From Paenibacillus bouchesdurhonensis (GTDB lineage Bacteria; Bacillota; Bacilli; Paenibacillales; Paenibacillaceae): a DNA stretch of 64,000 nucleotides. This document shows positions 39,701-47,768 of this stretch, in pieces. The notes beneath the pieces were generated by a model that saw only the letters and a list, made by a program, of their open reading frames with translations, was not told the origin of the DNA and did no database searches. The DNA lies in the NCBI RefSeq assembly GCF_900155685.1, contig NZ_LT732548.1, positions 3,220,887-3,284,886 on the forward strand, read 5' to 3'. Position numbers and translations under genes: made by a program. Every line of letters begins with the position of its first letter. Within the stretch, counting starts at the first letter, position 1.

Positions 39701-39703
39701 TTG
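39668..39703 (-). terminator. Hairpin overlapping the permease stop codon
   Basis: Perfect 13 bp stem CAAATTCATCCGG / CCGGATGAATTTG with a 10 nt loop, formed where the last 44 bp repeat meets the permease 3' end. No T-run follows, so it looks like an mRNA-stabilising or weakly attenuating hairpin rather than a strong terminator. Confidence 0.5.
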
Positions 39704-40505
39704 TGCCTTGCACAAAATATTTCTCCGCAAACAAAAACACAAGCAATATCGGGATCAAGCTCATAAGCGCCGCAGCAACCATATACTGCTCATTTCCCGA
39801 CCATTGACCCGCCATGGAGAGAATGCCAATCGGCAGCGTAAAGTTCTCTTTGGAGGTCAAGAAGATCGCCGGTGACAATATTTCATTCCACTTGGTCATG
39901 AACGTGAAGACGGCCAAGGTCGCGAAGGTCGGCTTGCACATCGGCAGAAATATTTTCCAATAAATTTGAAACGGATTGCATCCATCCAGCTTGGAGGACT
40001 CCTCGTAATCCTTCGGAATCATCAGGAACGCCTGGCGCATCAGGAATATGCCAAACGGCTGGGCCAGCCACTCGATTATCCACAACGGCGTCAACGTGTC
40101 GAGCATATGCAGCGATTTAAAGATGACAAATTGTGGAATGATCAGAACGACAGGAGGGATCATCATTGTTCCGAGCACAATCATGAACAGCGTATTTTTA
40201 AAGGGAAAACGAAGCCTGGCAAACGCATAAGCCACCATCGAGCAAGAGATCAGCGCGCCGCCCACGGACAGTACTGTGACGATGACGCTGTTCATCGTAT
40301 ATTGACCGAATGGGCCCAGCTTCCAAACCTCGGAGTAGTTGCTCCATTGGATGGGGTTCGGGAACCATTTGGGCGGAACCGCTGTATACTGAGCGTACGT
40401 TTTAAGCGAGTTAAACAATGTGGTCAGAAATGGCAGGATCATCACGAGCGAGCTGATAATAATGACGGTGTAGCCCGCGCTTTTTCGAACCCGGTTCAGC
40501 TTCAT
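39681..40505 (-). CDS. Carbohydrate ABC transporter permease (MalG-like)
   Basis: About 274 residues with six membrane segments. The ATPase-contact loop EESSKLDGCNPFQIYWKIFLPMCKP is the family EAA motif. It pairs with the MalF-like protein encoded just upstream and with the lipoprotein at 41.6-42.9 kb to import an oligosaccharide; the ATPase (MsmX-like) must be encoded elsewhere. The frame starts at 40547, but the ATG at 40505 has AAAGGAGG 8 bp ahead. The C-terminal tail (GTNSSGIK) is encoded inside the 44 bp repeat, a sign that the repeat has altered the gene end. Confidence 0.9.
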   Translation of the reverse strand: MKLNRVRKSAGYTVIIISSLVMILPFLTTLFNSLKTYAQYTAVPPKWFPNPIQWSNYSEVWKLGPFGQYTMNSVIVTVLSVGGALISCSMVAYAFARLRFPFKNTLFMIVLGTMMIPPVVLIIPQFVIFKSLHMLDTLTPLWIIEWLAQPFGIFLMRQAFLMIPKDYEESSKLDGCNPFQIYWKIFLPMCKPTFATLAVFTFMTKWNEILSPAIFLTSKENFTLPIGILSMAGQWSGNEQYMVAAALMSLIPILLVFLFAEKYFVQGTNSSGIK

Positions 40506-40539
40506 ACCGGCGCCTCCTTTCGACATGCCGCGCTGCTCA

Positions 40540-41508
40540 TCATTCATAATGCACCCACTTTTTCTGAAGAGTAACCTGTAGGGCGGTCAGAATGAACAGG
40601 ATGACGAACAGCACCCAGGCAATCGCGGAAGCATAACCCATGCGCAGAAAAGTGAAGCCCTCCTGATATAAATAAATCATCAGCACCAAGCTTGATTTGT
40701 TCGGCCCGCCCGCCGACGATGCATCCAGCGCTCCCCCCGTCATCACGTAGATTTGCTCGAAAGCCTGGAAGGTGGAGATCGTGCTCAGGATGAGAACAAG
40801 GAACGTCGTTCCCGATATCAATGGCACCGTAATATGCATGAACTTGCGAAACGCCCCTGCGCCATCAATTTCGGCCGCCTCATATACATCCGAAGGCACA
40901 TTCTGAAGTCCGGCAAGGAAAATGACCATAATATAACCGATCCCTTTCCATACGGCAATCATGACCAGCAATGGAATGACGAGCCGTTCATCCTGAAGCC
41001 ATTTTTGCGGATCAAGGCCAATTTTGATTAGAAAAGAGTTCGCCAAACCGAACCGGGGATTAAAGATCGCATCCGAAACATACAAAATCACAGTCCAGGA
41101 AGAGATAACCGGCACAAAATGCGCTAATCGAAAAATTTTCAGTCCACGCAGCTTTTGATTCAATGCCGTCGCCAAAATTAATGCGAATATCGTTTGAAGC
41201 GGCACAAACAGAATCGTAAAGTAAACCGTGTTCCACATCGCCTTCCAAAAAACCGGCTCATGGAACAGCTTCTTATAATTCGCCAGGCCCGCCCACTGCG
41301 GGGCATTCAGAATATCATAATGAGAAAAACTGAAATACAAGGAGGCGAGCAGTGAACCAAGCACAAACACAATAAAATGAACGATATAGGGAGTGACCAT
41401 CAATAGTCCCCACTTGCTATCGCTATCAAGACGTCTCCTTCGACTTCGCGGGGTTAAAGGTTTGTCTCCCATCCTTACGGTTTCCGTTTTTTCCATCATG
41501 ATCATCAC
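40540..41508 (-). CDS. Carbohydrate ABC transporter permease (MalF-like)
   Basis: A 322-residue permease with six membrane segments after a charged cytoplasmic N-terminus. The EAA loop reads DVYEAAEIDGAGAFRKFMHITVPLI. Family pattern SWTVILYVSDAIFNPRFGL resembles CUT1 permeases. The start region has several ATGs (MMIMM) without a strong ribosome binding site, so the exact start is uncertain. A GC-rich hairpin lies in the 77 bp gap after the binding-protein gene, which would let the binding protein be made in excess. Confidence 0.88.
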   Translation of the reverse strand: MMIMMEKTETVRMGDKPLTPRSRRRRLDSDSKWGLLMVTPYIVHFIVFVLGSLLASLYFSFSHYDILNAPQWAGLANYKKLFHEPVFWKAMWNTVYFTILFVPLQTIFALILATALNQKLRGLKIFRLAHFVPVISSWTVILYVSDAIFNPRFGLANSFLIKIGLDPQKWLQDERLVIPLLVMIAVWKGIGYIMVIFLAGLQNVPSDVYEAAEIDGAGAFRKFMHITVPLISGTTFLVLILSTISTFQAFEQIYVMTGGALDASSAGGPNKSSLVLMIYLYQEGFTFLRMGYASAIAWVLFVILFILTALQVTLQKKWVHYE

Positions 41509-41529
41509 GCTTTCTGTCGCTATTCTGGA

Positions 41530-41555
41530 GGGCTGGCACGCTGCCGGGCCAGCCC
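41530..41555 (-). promoter_or_regulatory. Intercistronic hairpin after the binding-protein gene
   Basis: Perfect 8 bp GC-rich stem GGGCTGGC / GCCAGCCC with a 10 nt loop and no long T-tract. Such hairpins commonly stabilise the upstream mRNA of a binding protein. Confidence 0.5.
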
Positions 41556-41585
41556 GAAAACTATTCCATATGCGTTGGTTAACGG

Positions 41586-42908
41586 CTATTTCTTATAGAA
41601 CTCATCCAACACCTTCTGTACCTCCTGATCGGCCTGGTTCATCGCCTGATCTACCGGAATTTCTCCCTCGAACGCCCGGTTGATGTTGTCATTGAATTTA
41701 CCGACCCATTCACTCCATACCGCATTGACATCCAGTGTTCCTGCAAATTCAAAGCTGTCGAGGAAGGCCTGCTTATTGGCCGGCGAACCACTTAGGAACT
41801 GCTCAGAGTTAGCCACCGATTTCTTGACCGGCACCGCTTCGCCAAGCGAAGCCCACTCCTTCTGAACCTCATCCTCTGTCGCCCAGAACTTCACCCATTC
41901 CCAGGCAGCGTCCGCTACGGCTCCCTCGGCCTTCTTATTGATCACCCAGGAGTTCGCAATGACCGGAGAGAAGCGTATGCCGTTCGGGCCTTGCGGCAGC
42001 AATGTCACATCGTAATTCAAACCGGCGTTGTTCGCATCAATCGTCCGGGCATAAATCCCAATTCTCATGGCAGCTGCCTTGCTCGGGAATGGCGCCATGT
42101 TGCTTTGGAAGCTTTTCAAATCAGATGGAGTCGGAAATAGCTCGCGCTGCATGCCGTCTACGATCCAATCTAAAGCCGCTTTGTTCTCGGGCGAATCTAT
42201 GATCGATTGATCCAGAGTTTCATTCAACACCCCGCCGCCGTACGATTTCAGCACCGTCATCCAGCCTTCCGTAATACTGAAGAACGTAAGGCCGTATTGG
42301 CTGATTTTATTTTTATCGAATGCCGAATCCACCGCATATTTGCCGTTCGAATCCTTCGTTAATTTCTCAGCAGCCACTTTCAGATCATCCCAAGTCCAAT
42401 TTTCAGTCGGATACTCGACCTGCGCTTCATCGAACATCTCCTTGTTGTAGTACAGCACGGCGATTTGAATCCCTTGCGGTACACCCCAGTATTTTCCGCC
42501 AGCATCTTTATTGAAATCCAATCCATAATATTCTTCCGATTTCAGGTCGCGCTGGATCCACTCCGTCAAGTCTTTGAGCACTCCGCGTTCCGCGTATTTT
42601 GGAACCAAAACGCCGTCCGAGAGCCATAAGTCCGGTGCGCTTTCTGCCGCGATTTGCGTATCCAACTTCTGAAAAAATTGATTATACGGGGAAGATTCCG
42701 TTTTTATTTTGATATTTGGGTGCTTCTCTTGGAATTTAGTGATGAGCTCCTGCATCTTCTCATCCGATTGCGCAGAAGAATAAAATCCAAGCTTCAACTG
42801 CACTTCCCCGCCGTCCTTGCCCTTGGAAGAACAGCCGGAAATTAGCAGCGCAGAAAGCAATGTTATCGCTAGCAGCAGTGCGCCCCATTTCTTTTGCTGG
42901 CTTTTCAA
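41586..42908 (-). CDS. Sugar ABC transporter substrate-binding lipoprotein
   Basis: A 440-residue extracellular solute-binding family 1 lipoprotein. The signal peptide ends in the lipobox LLISGC (Cys about residue 26). The mature protein has the family features LKLGFYSSAQSDEKMQELITKFQEKHPNIKI, APDLWLSDG and VKFWATEDEVQKEWASLGEAVPV. The start is TTG at 42908, preceded by AGGGGG; no ATG lies near. It has its own TTGACC/TAATTT promoter and an AAAGCGCTTT operator. It probably binds an uronic-acid oligosaccharide, judging from the lyase encoded next door. Confidence 0.9.
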   Translation of the reverse strand: MKSQQKKWGALLLAITLLSALLISGCSSKGKDGGEVQLKLGFYSSAQSDEKMQELITKFQEKHPNIKIKTESSPYNQFFQKLDTQIAAESAPDLWLSDGVLVPKYAERGVLKDLTEWIQRDLKSEEYYGLDFNKDAGGKYWGVPQGIQIAVLYYNKEMFDEAQVEYPTENWTWDDLKVAAEKLTKDSNGKYAVDSAFDKNKISQYGLTFFSITEGWMTVLKSYGGGVLNETLDQSIIDSPENKAALDWIVDGMQRELFPTPSDLKSFQSNMAPFPSKAAAMRIGIYARTIDANNAGLNYDVTLLPQGPNGIRFSPVIANSWVINKKAEGAVADAAWEWVKFWATEDEVQKEWASLGEAVPVKKSVANSEQFLSGSPANKQAFLDSFEFAGTLDVNAVWSEWVGKFNDNINRAFEGEIPVDQAMNQADQEVQKVLDEFYKK

Positions 42909-42944
42909 GCTAAAACCCCCTAATGATTGGATTGTTCACCTAAA

Positions 42945-42958
42945 ATAAAGCGCTTTCT
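42945..42958. promoter_or_regulatory. cre/LacI-type operator before the binding-protein gene
   Basis: Palindromic core AAAGCGCTTT (42947-42956) lies about 30 bp downstream of the predicted transcription start, a roadblock position. The same core recurs upstream of the lyase operon at 48891-48900. Confidence 0.55.
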
Positions 42959-42990
42959 AAAAAATATGGCTAATTCGTGAACTTACTTTA

Positions 42991-43020
42991 AAATTACTGC
43001 ACTGCTTCATTAATGGTCAA
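42991..43020 (-). promoter_or_regulatory. Promoter of the sugar importer genes
   Basis: TTGACC (43015-43020), an 18 bp spacer and TAATTT (42991-42996) on the minus strand. Confidence 0.5.
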
Positions 43021-43040
43021 CGTCCTTAATAAGTCCTTTA

Positions 43041-45089
43041 TTATACTTTTATGATATAAGATTTGACTTCATGCCCGGACAAACCGTTCGAACGTACGAG
43101 GAGAACATCCCCGCTGAGATGGTGGTCTCCGAATCGGTAACTGCGCGGCCCTTGATGGGAGAATACGAATTCTTCCTTTCCGTTTTCCCTTTGAACCGAA
43201 AATGCCGTGGCTAAATCAGACGACACAGGATGTCCGTAGCTATCCAGCACCTCCAGTTCCTGAATAACAGGAAGTTTCATCTCTCCGCCCGGGTTTGGAT
43301 ATAGCAAGGTTACAAATTTGGTAAAGCCTTCTCCCTTTTGGGTAAAAGAAGCCTTAGCCGCAGGCGTTTTCTCGTTATAATTGCGCGATACCCAGCTCAC
43401 GCCCTGTTCCGTGCGCACCGGAACCAATGGAATAATCGACAGACCTGTGCCATCCTGACCATCATCCGCGTGAATCATTCCATCCTCCTGAATCGTCAAT
43501 TGAATTCCCTCGGCAAAATGAAAAGGAATTTTGTATTCATGCTCTCCATTGGAGCGGCAGGTATCGATCATGATCCAATAATCAGGCTTAACAAATAAAA
43601 CCTGGCGGAGCACATGAACCGGCTGATCCAGCCTCCAGTAGCCGTCATGTCCTGCCTGCACATAGTCGTAATCTGATCCGCTGCTCCAGTAACGATCCAT
43701 CGGTCTCGCCACTTCCGCCCATCTCCAGGAGCTAACATAGGTGGAGATCGTCTGGCCATCCACGGACAAAGTATTATGCTGCAAGGACTCCATGAAATAT
43801 TGTCTTTCTTCTGTCTCCATGTACGTATAGCGCCCCGGATCAATCAGAAATTCTCGGCCGTTCGCAAAAAGACTGACATGCAGCAGATCATCATGCCCAT
43901 GAGCACGGATGACATCCATATGACCGCCGTCAAAGACAAGGTATTGCGCTTTGGAGCTCCAATCGCTGCGCATAAAGGCATACCCGCTGTCCTTCAGCAG
44001 GATCGAGGTGAATTCCGGCTCCTGAACTACTAATCTTCTGAAACGATCATAGCCCCGCTCGCCAAAAAACCAGATCCCTTCATAGTCCAGCCTGTCATAA
44101 GCCATCCGTTTCAAATCACCGCGTGAAAATAACACCGCCCCCCGGCACAGCACATCCCGGATATCCGTACTATCGCTGTCCCCAAGCATCGGCTGGCGAC
44201 CATCCGGCTGTACGAAGGCCAATGAAGCCGAAAACATACGATTCAAAGTATCATGCAGCACTTCCGGCATATCAATGCCGTTCAGCTTACCGAGCCAAAG
44301 CGATTCGAAAAGGCAATGCAGCACTTCGTGATGGTACATCGTGCATTGCTCGTTCTGCAGTCCATCCTGAAATACCTGAAGCTTGCACATATTGGCAAGT
44401 CTTTGCAATGCAGTCTGCAGCCATGCTTCTGCTTCCTCCAGCTCTGGGAACATCAAGGCCAGCTGAAACAGGCCATTCGTCTCGAGGAATCCCCAGTTGC
44501 TCTGGCGATCATGCGGAACATAGGCCAAATTCAAATACATGCCATGGCGCCTTACCGCTTCGGTGAACAGTTCCTCTTCGGCCGCCCCCCATAAGGCGCA
44601 ACTTCGAACGCAGTAGTATCCTTTGAGCCAGTGCGTGATCCGAATGCCGCTGTCCAGTTTGCGCCACGTATCCTTAACGTTATAGTTCCGATCCGCTGAA
44701 GCTACGACTTCTTCTTCTGTCAAGGGATTTTGACGTGTCCAGTCCTTCAGCAGACGGATATATCCTTCCGCATACTTCTCTTTGCCCGTTAACCAGTAGG
44801 CCTGCCCAAGCTCGCCCATATACCTGGAACGGTTAAGCATGACCAGCCATTCCAAATCTTCTTTATGACGGTAATACCAGTTAATGCCCTTTGGAAAGGC
44901 AACCTCCTCCTCACAGCGCTCCATATCCCAGCGATGGGTAAATATGAACGTATTTCTGCATGCCAGATCGGCACGGTGAACGACCTGCTTCACCTCTTCC
45001 GGCCAATGCTTCTGGCAAGCGTCTACGATAAACCGCCGATCCTCTTCCTCCCAATAGAAACGCCGGGCCGGCTGTAAGCCTTCACTCAT
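43041..45089 (-). CDS. Heparinase II/III family polysaccharide lyase, cytoplasmic
   Basis: A 682-residue protein with an N-terminal alpha/alpha toroid and a C-terminal beta-sandwich, the heparinase II/III architecture. Motifs: RQSNWGFLETNGLFQ and QNEQCTMYHHEVLH in the toroid (candidate catalytic Asn, Tyr, His), and RAHGHDDLLHVSLFANGREF with FLIDPGRYTYM in the sandwich (metal and catalytic His). Members cleave uronic-acid glycosidic bonds by beta-elimination. There is no signal peptide, so it should act on imported oligosaccharides, like oligouronide lyases. Its start overlaps the sdaAA stop (ATGA), so it is translationally coupled to serine dehydratase. Confidence 0.88.
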   Translation of the reverse strand: MSEGLQPARRFYWEEEDRRFIVDACQKHWPEEVKQVVHRADLACRNTFIFTHRWDMERCEEEVAFPKGINWYYRHKEDLEWLVMLNRSRYMGELGQAYWLTGKEKYAEGYIRLLKDWTRQNPLTEEEVVASADRNYNVKDTWRKLDSGIRITHWLKGYYCVRSCALWGAAEEELFTEAVRRHGMYLNLAYVPHDRQSNWGFLETNGLFQLALMFPELEEAEAWLQTALQRLANMCKLQVFQDGLQNEQCTMYHHEVLHCLFESLWLGKLNGIDMPEVLHDTLNRMFSASLAFVQPDGRQPMLGDSDSTDIRDVLCRGAVLFSRGDLKRMAYDRLDYEGIWFFGERGYDRFRRLVVQEPEFTSILLKDSGYAFMRSDWSSKAQYLVFDGGHMDVIRAHGHDDLLHVSLFANGREFLIDPGRYTYMETEERQYFMESLQHNTLSVDGQTISTYVSSWRWAEVARPMDRYWSSGSDYDYVQAGHDGYWRLDQPVHVLRQVLFVKPDYWIMIDTCRSNGEHEYKIPFHFAEGIQLTIQEDGMIHADDGQDGTGLSIIPLVPVRTEQGVSWVSRNYNEKTPAAKASFTQKGEGFTKFVTLLYPNPGGEMKLPVIQELEVLDSYGHPVSSDLATAFSVQRENGKEEFVFSHQGPRSYRFGDHHLSGDVLLVRSNGLSGHEVKSYIIKV

Positions 45090-46000
45090 TTTGGCAATTC
45101 CCCCTTATCCTCTATTTGCTCATCGCTTGAACCGAACAAACGTCTGCGGTACTTTTCCCCTGTAGGTGTTACCGCAAGCCCGCCTAGGGCAGTCTCTTTA
45201 AGCGTCCCTGGCATCGCCTGACCAATCCGATACATCGCACCGATCACTTCATCCGCCGGAATGACGCTTTCGATTCCGGCGAGAGCCAAGTCGGCGGCCA
45301 CCATCGCATTTGCGGCCCCCATGGCATTGCGCATCACGCAAGGCACCTCCACGAGTCCTGCGACGGGATCGCATACTAGACCAAGCGTGTTCTTGAGTGC
45401 AATCGCAACCGCATGAGCTGATTGCCTCGGCGAGCCTCCGGCCATTTCCACAATCGCTCCTGCGGCCATCGCCGAGGCGGAACCTACCTCAGCTTGGCAG
45501 CCTCCAGCCGCTCCCGAAATAAAAGAGCGGTTAGCGATCACGTAGCCAATAGCGCCAGACGTGAATAGAAAACGTACCATCGCCTCCCGATCCGCCCCAA
45601 GCTCTTCCGCTAAGCCAAATAGGCAGCCGGGAATGACTCCGCTCGCGCCCGCTGTCGGGGTGGCGACGATCGTCCCCATGGCCGCATTAACCTCGTTCGT
45701 CGCAATCGCCCGGCTTACAGCCTGAAGAAGTCGCGGCCCCGATACGGTGCGCCCCCGTCGCAAATAGCTCTCCAGCTTGCGTGCGTCTCCCCCGGTTAAG
45801 CCGCTGCGAGATTTAATCTCTTCGGTAAGTCCGCGCTGCACGGCTTGCTCCATCGTGTCCAGATGTTGCAGCATCTTCTTGATAATCTGCTCCTTAGGCA
45901 CTTCCGTCGCAAGAGCCTCCTCCTCAATCATGATGTCGGATAAGGCTCTGCCCTGAGTCTCCGCCAGCTGCACAAGTTCTTCTATTGTGCTGAATTTCAT
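45086..46000 (-). CDS. sdaAA: L-serine dehydratase, iron-sulfur type, alpha subunit
   Basis: About 304 residues. With the beta subunit it converts L-serine to pyruvate and ammonia using a [4Fe-4S] cluster. The motifs for substrate and cluster binding are present: TVATPTAGASGVIPG-type stretch (TIVATPTAGASGVIPGC), SGAAGGCQAEVGSASAMAAG, and LGLVCDPVAGLVEVPC with the cluster cysteines. The open frame extends 12 codons upstream, but the ATG at 46000 follows GGGAGGTACATCTTG. Its end overlaps the lyase gene. A serine dehydratase in a carbohydrate locus is unusual. Confidence 0.92.
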   Translation of the reverse strand: MKFSTIEELVQLAETQGRALSDIMIEEEALATEVPKEQIIKKMLQHLDTMEQAVQRGLTEEIKSRSGLTGGDARKLESYLRRGRTVSGPRLLQAVSRAIATNEVNAAMGTIVATPTAGASGVIPGCLFGLAEELGADREAMVRFLFTSGAIGYVIANRSFISGAAGGCQAEVGSASAMAAGAIVEMAGGSPRQSAHAVAIALKNTLGLVCDPVAGLVEVPCVMRNAMGAANAMVAADLALAGIESVIPADEVIGAMYRIGQAMPGTLKETALGGLAVTPTGEKYRRRLFGSSDEQIEDKGELPK

Positions 46001-46032
46001 CAAGATGTACCTCCCTCTCGTCTGCCGATCCT

Positions 46033-46698
46033 TCATAGAAGCGGCAGAATCCGAACCTGAGCAACATCGGTAATACCTGCGATTTGCATTCCAATCGGTT
46101 CATGGATTTCCTGATCCGTCTCTATAATCAGGAGTGCCTCCTGCCCCTTCGCTTTACGGGACATCTCCATTCGGGCAATATTGATCCGGTGATCTGCCAG
46201 CACTCTGGCGACCGAGGCGATCATGCCGAAGTGATCCTTATGAAATACAAGGATAGTCCAAGCATCGCCTGATAGATTCATTGCAAATCCATCGGCTTCA
46301 AGCAAAGCGACTTTACCGCCTCCAACGGAGATTCCCTTGACCTTCATCGTACCTGCTTCATCAATCAGCGTGATCCATGCCGTGTTGGGATGCTCTCCTT
46401 GCAAGTCTATTGTTGTAATCTTCACCTCTAGACCTATATCTTCTGCAATCTTTAATGCATCCTTTATGCGAGGATCATGAGTGTCGAAATTCATCAGCCC
46501 GCCCACGGTGGCCACATCCGTTCCATGGCCCTGATAGGTCTGCGCAAACGAACCGCAGAATTCGATTTGAGCCTGACGCGGATTTCGTCCAAATAGCCGC
46601 CGGGCCAACCGACCGATTCGTGCTGCCCCCGCCGTATGAGAACTGGAAGGCCCGATCATGACCGGGCCAATAATATCGAATACCGAGCGATATTTCAT
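46033..46698 (-). CDS. sdaAB: L-serine dehydratase, iron-sulfur type, beta subunit
   Basis: About 221 residues. The SDH_beta domain starts at YRSVFDIIGPVMIGPSSSHTAGAARIG, a near-perfect family motif, and contains GSFAQTYQGHGTDVA. The C-terminal part is an ACT domain (TILVFHKDHFGMIASVARVLADHRINIARMEMSR), which probably binds serine for regulation. The ATG at 46698 overlaps the upstream aldolase stop in ATGA form; an ATG five codons earlier is an alternative. The gap to sdaAA is 32 bp. Confidence 0.92.
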   Translation of the reverse strand: MKYRSVFDIIGPVMIGPSSSHTAGAARIGRLARRLFGRNPRQAQIEFCGSFAQTYQGHGTDVATVGGLMNFDTHDPRIKDALKIAEDIGLEVKITTIDLQGEHPNTAWITLIDEAGTMKVKGISVGGGKVALLEADGFAMNLSGDAWTILVFHKDHFGMIASVARVLADHRINIARMEMSRKAKGQEALLIIETDQEIHEPIGMQIAGITDVAQVRILPLL

Positions 46699-47768
46699 GT
46701 CATTTCCAGCCATTTCGCCAGACCAGCCTGTACAAACTCATCATCATTCAAGTGGGGATAAGCACGATACACGCGATCGATTTCCTCCATTTGGCCTGAA
46801 GACAGCTCTTCCGCCGGGTTCAGGCACCAACGCCCTTCAAGCAAGCCTTGACGGCGCAGTACCTCATGTATGCCGGGAATACAACCGTGAAAATCATGCC
46901 CGGGGTCAAAGAAGGCCGCATTCGCATCGGTAATTTCTATGCCGCGGGTCATCAGCTCCTCCGGAATGCTGTCGCCGCTTTCCCGCAAATCGATAATTTG
47001 CGACATTAATTCCACGGCCTTACGCGTCCATACGGCCCAATGACCCAGCAAACCGCCGACAATGCGCTTCTCCACCTTCATGCCATTAACCTTAAACCGG
47101 TAAGTCGTCAGCAAATCAGCAACAATATTATCGTCATTTCCCGTATACAGAGCGATTTCCTCACAACGGCTAGATTCACAAACCGCTCTGACGACATCCA
47201 GCGTCTGATAACGGTTGAACGGAGCCATCTTGATCGCTTTTACCCCGGGAATTTCAGCAAGCTCGCGCCAAAACTTATAGCTCAGCCGCTTCCCGCCCAC
47301 AGCCGGCTGCAAATAAAATCCGAAAACGGGAATCACCTTAGCAATCGCCTCCATGCGCTGCAGAAGCGCGGATTCATTCCAAGAATCCAATCCTCCTGTG
47401 CTCACTAATCCAAGATCATAGCCGTACTTGACCGCTATCTCAGCTTCTTCCAGGGCCTGATCCGTCGGTCCGCAGATCCCTGCGACTTTGATGAACGAAC
47501 GTTCCAGCATGGACGCACTAACTTCCTCTGCGGCCATGCGCAATACCGGTTCATACAGCTTGATGCCGGGATCACGGATTTCGAATTGAGTCGTATGCAC
47601 CCCCACTGCAATGCCGCCCGCTCCGGATTCAATATAGTATCTGGATAGTGCCCGCTGCCTCCGTTCATCCAGTTGTCTTGACGAGTCAAGGGCTAAAGGA
47701 TGAGCTGGAATGACGGTGCCCCGCTGCAATAATGCTTCAATGTCCGATTTTAATTGAGGGGCCTTCAT
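46695..47768 (-). CDS. DapA-superfamily aldolase-like protein
   Basis: A 357-residue TIM-barrel protein, long for the family. Candidate Schiff-base lysine in VKAIKMAPFN and active-site tyrosine in VFGFYLQPAVGG; the GTVIPAHPLALD start and AGGIAVGVHTTQ are DapA-like. The FYL pattern is shared with the paralogue at 34.0-35.0 kb and is not that of true DapA. Its stop overlaps sdaAB and its start shares one base with the epimerase stop (TAATG), so it belongs firmly to this operon. It may cleave or dehydrate a keto-sugar acid. Confidence 0.82.
   Translation of the reverse strand: MKAPQLKSDIEALLQRGTVIPAHPLALDSSRQLDERRQRALSRYYIESGAGGIAVGVHTTQFEIRDPGIKLYEPVLRMAAEEVSASMLERSFIKVAGICGPTDQALEEAEIAVKYGYDLGLVSTGGLDSWNESALLQRMEAIAKVIPVFGFYLQPAVGGKRLSYKFWRELAEIPGVKAIKMAPFNRYQTLDVVRAVCESSRCEEIALYTGNDDNIVADLLTTYRFKVNGMKVEKRIVGGLLGHWAVWTRKAVELMSQIIDLRESGDSIPEELMTRGIEITDANAAFFDPGHDFHGCIPGIHEVLRRQGLLEGRWCLNPAEELSSGQMEEIDRVYRAYPHLNDDEFVQAGLAKWLEMT

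Noticed and set aside
39966-40574. 202-codon plus-strand frame opposite the permease genes
   Set aside because: Charged, low-complexity translation without start signal; the minus strand carries a clear MalG-like permease.
43041-45089. Heparinase-like protein as a secreted enzyme
   Set aside because: The N-terminus is charged and shows no signal peptide or lipobox, so a cytoplasmic role is more likely.
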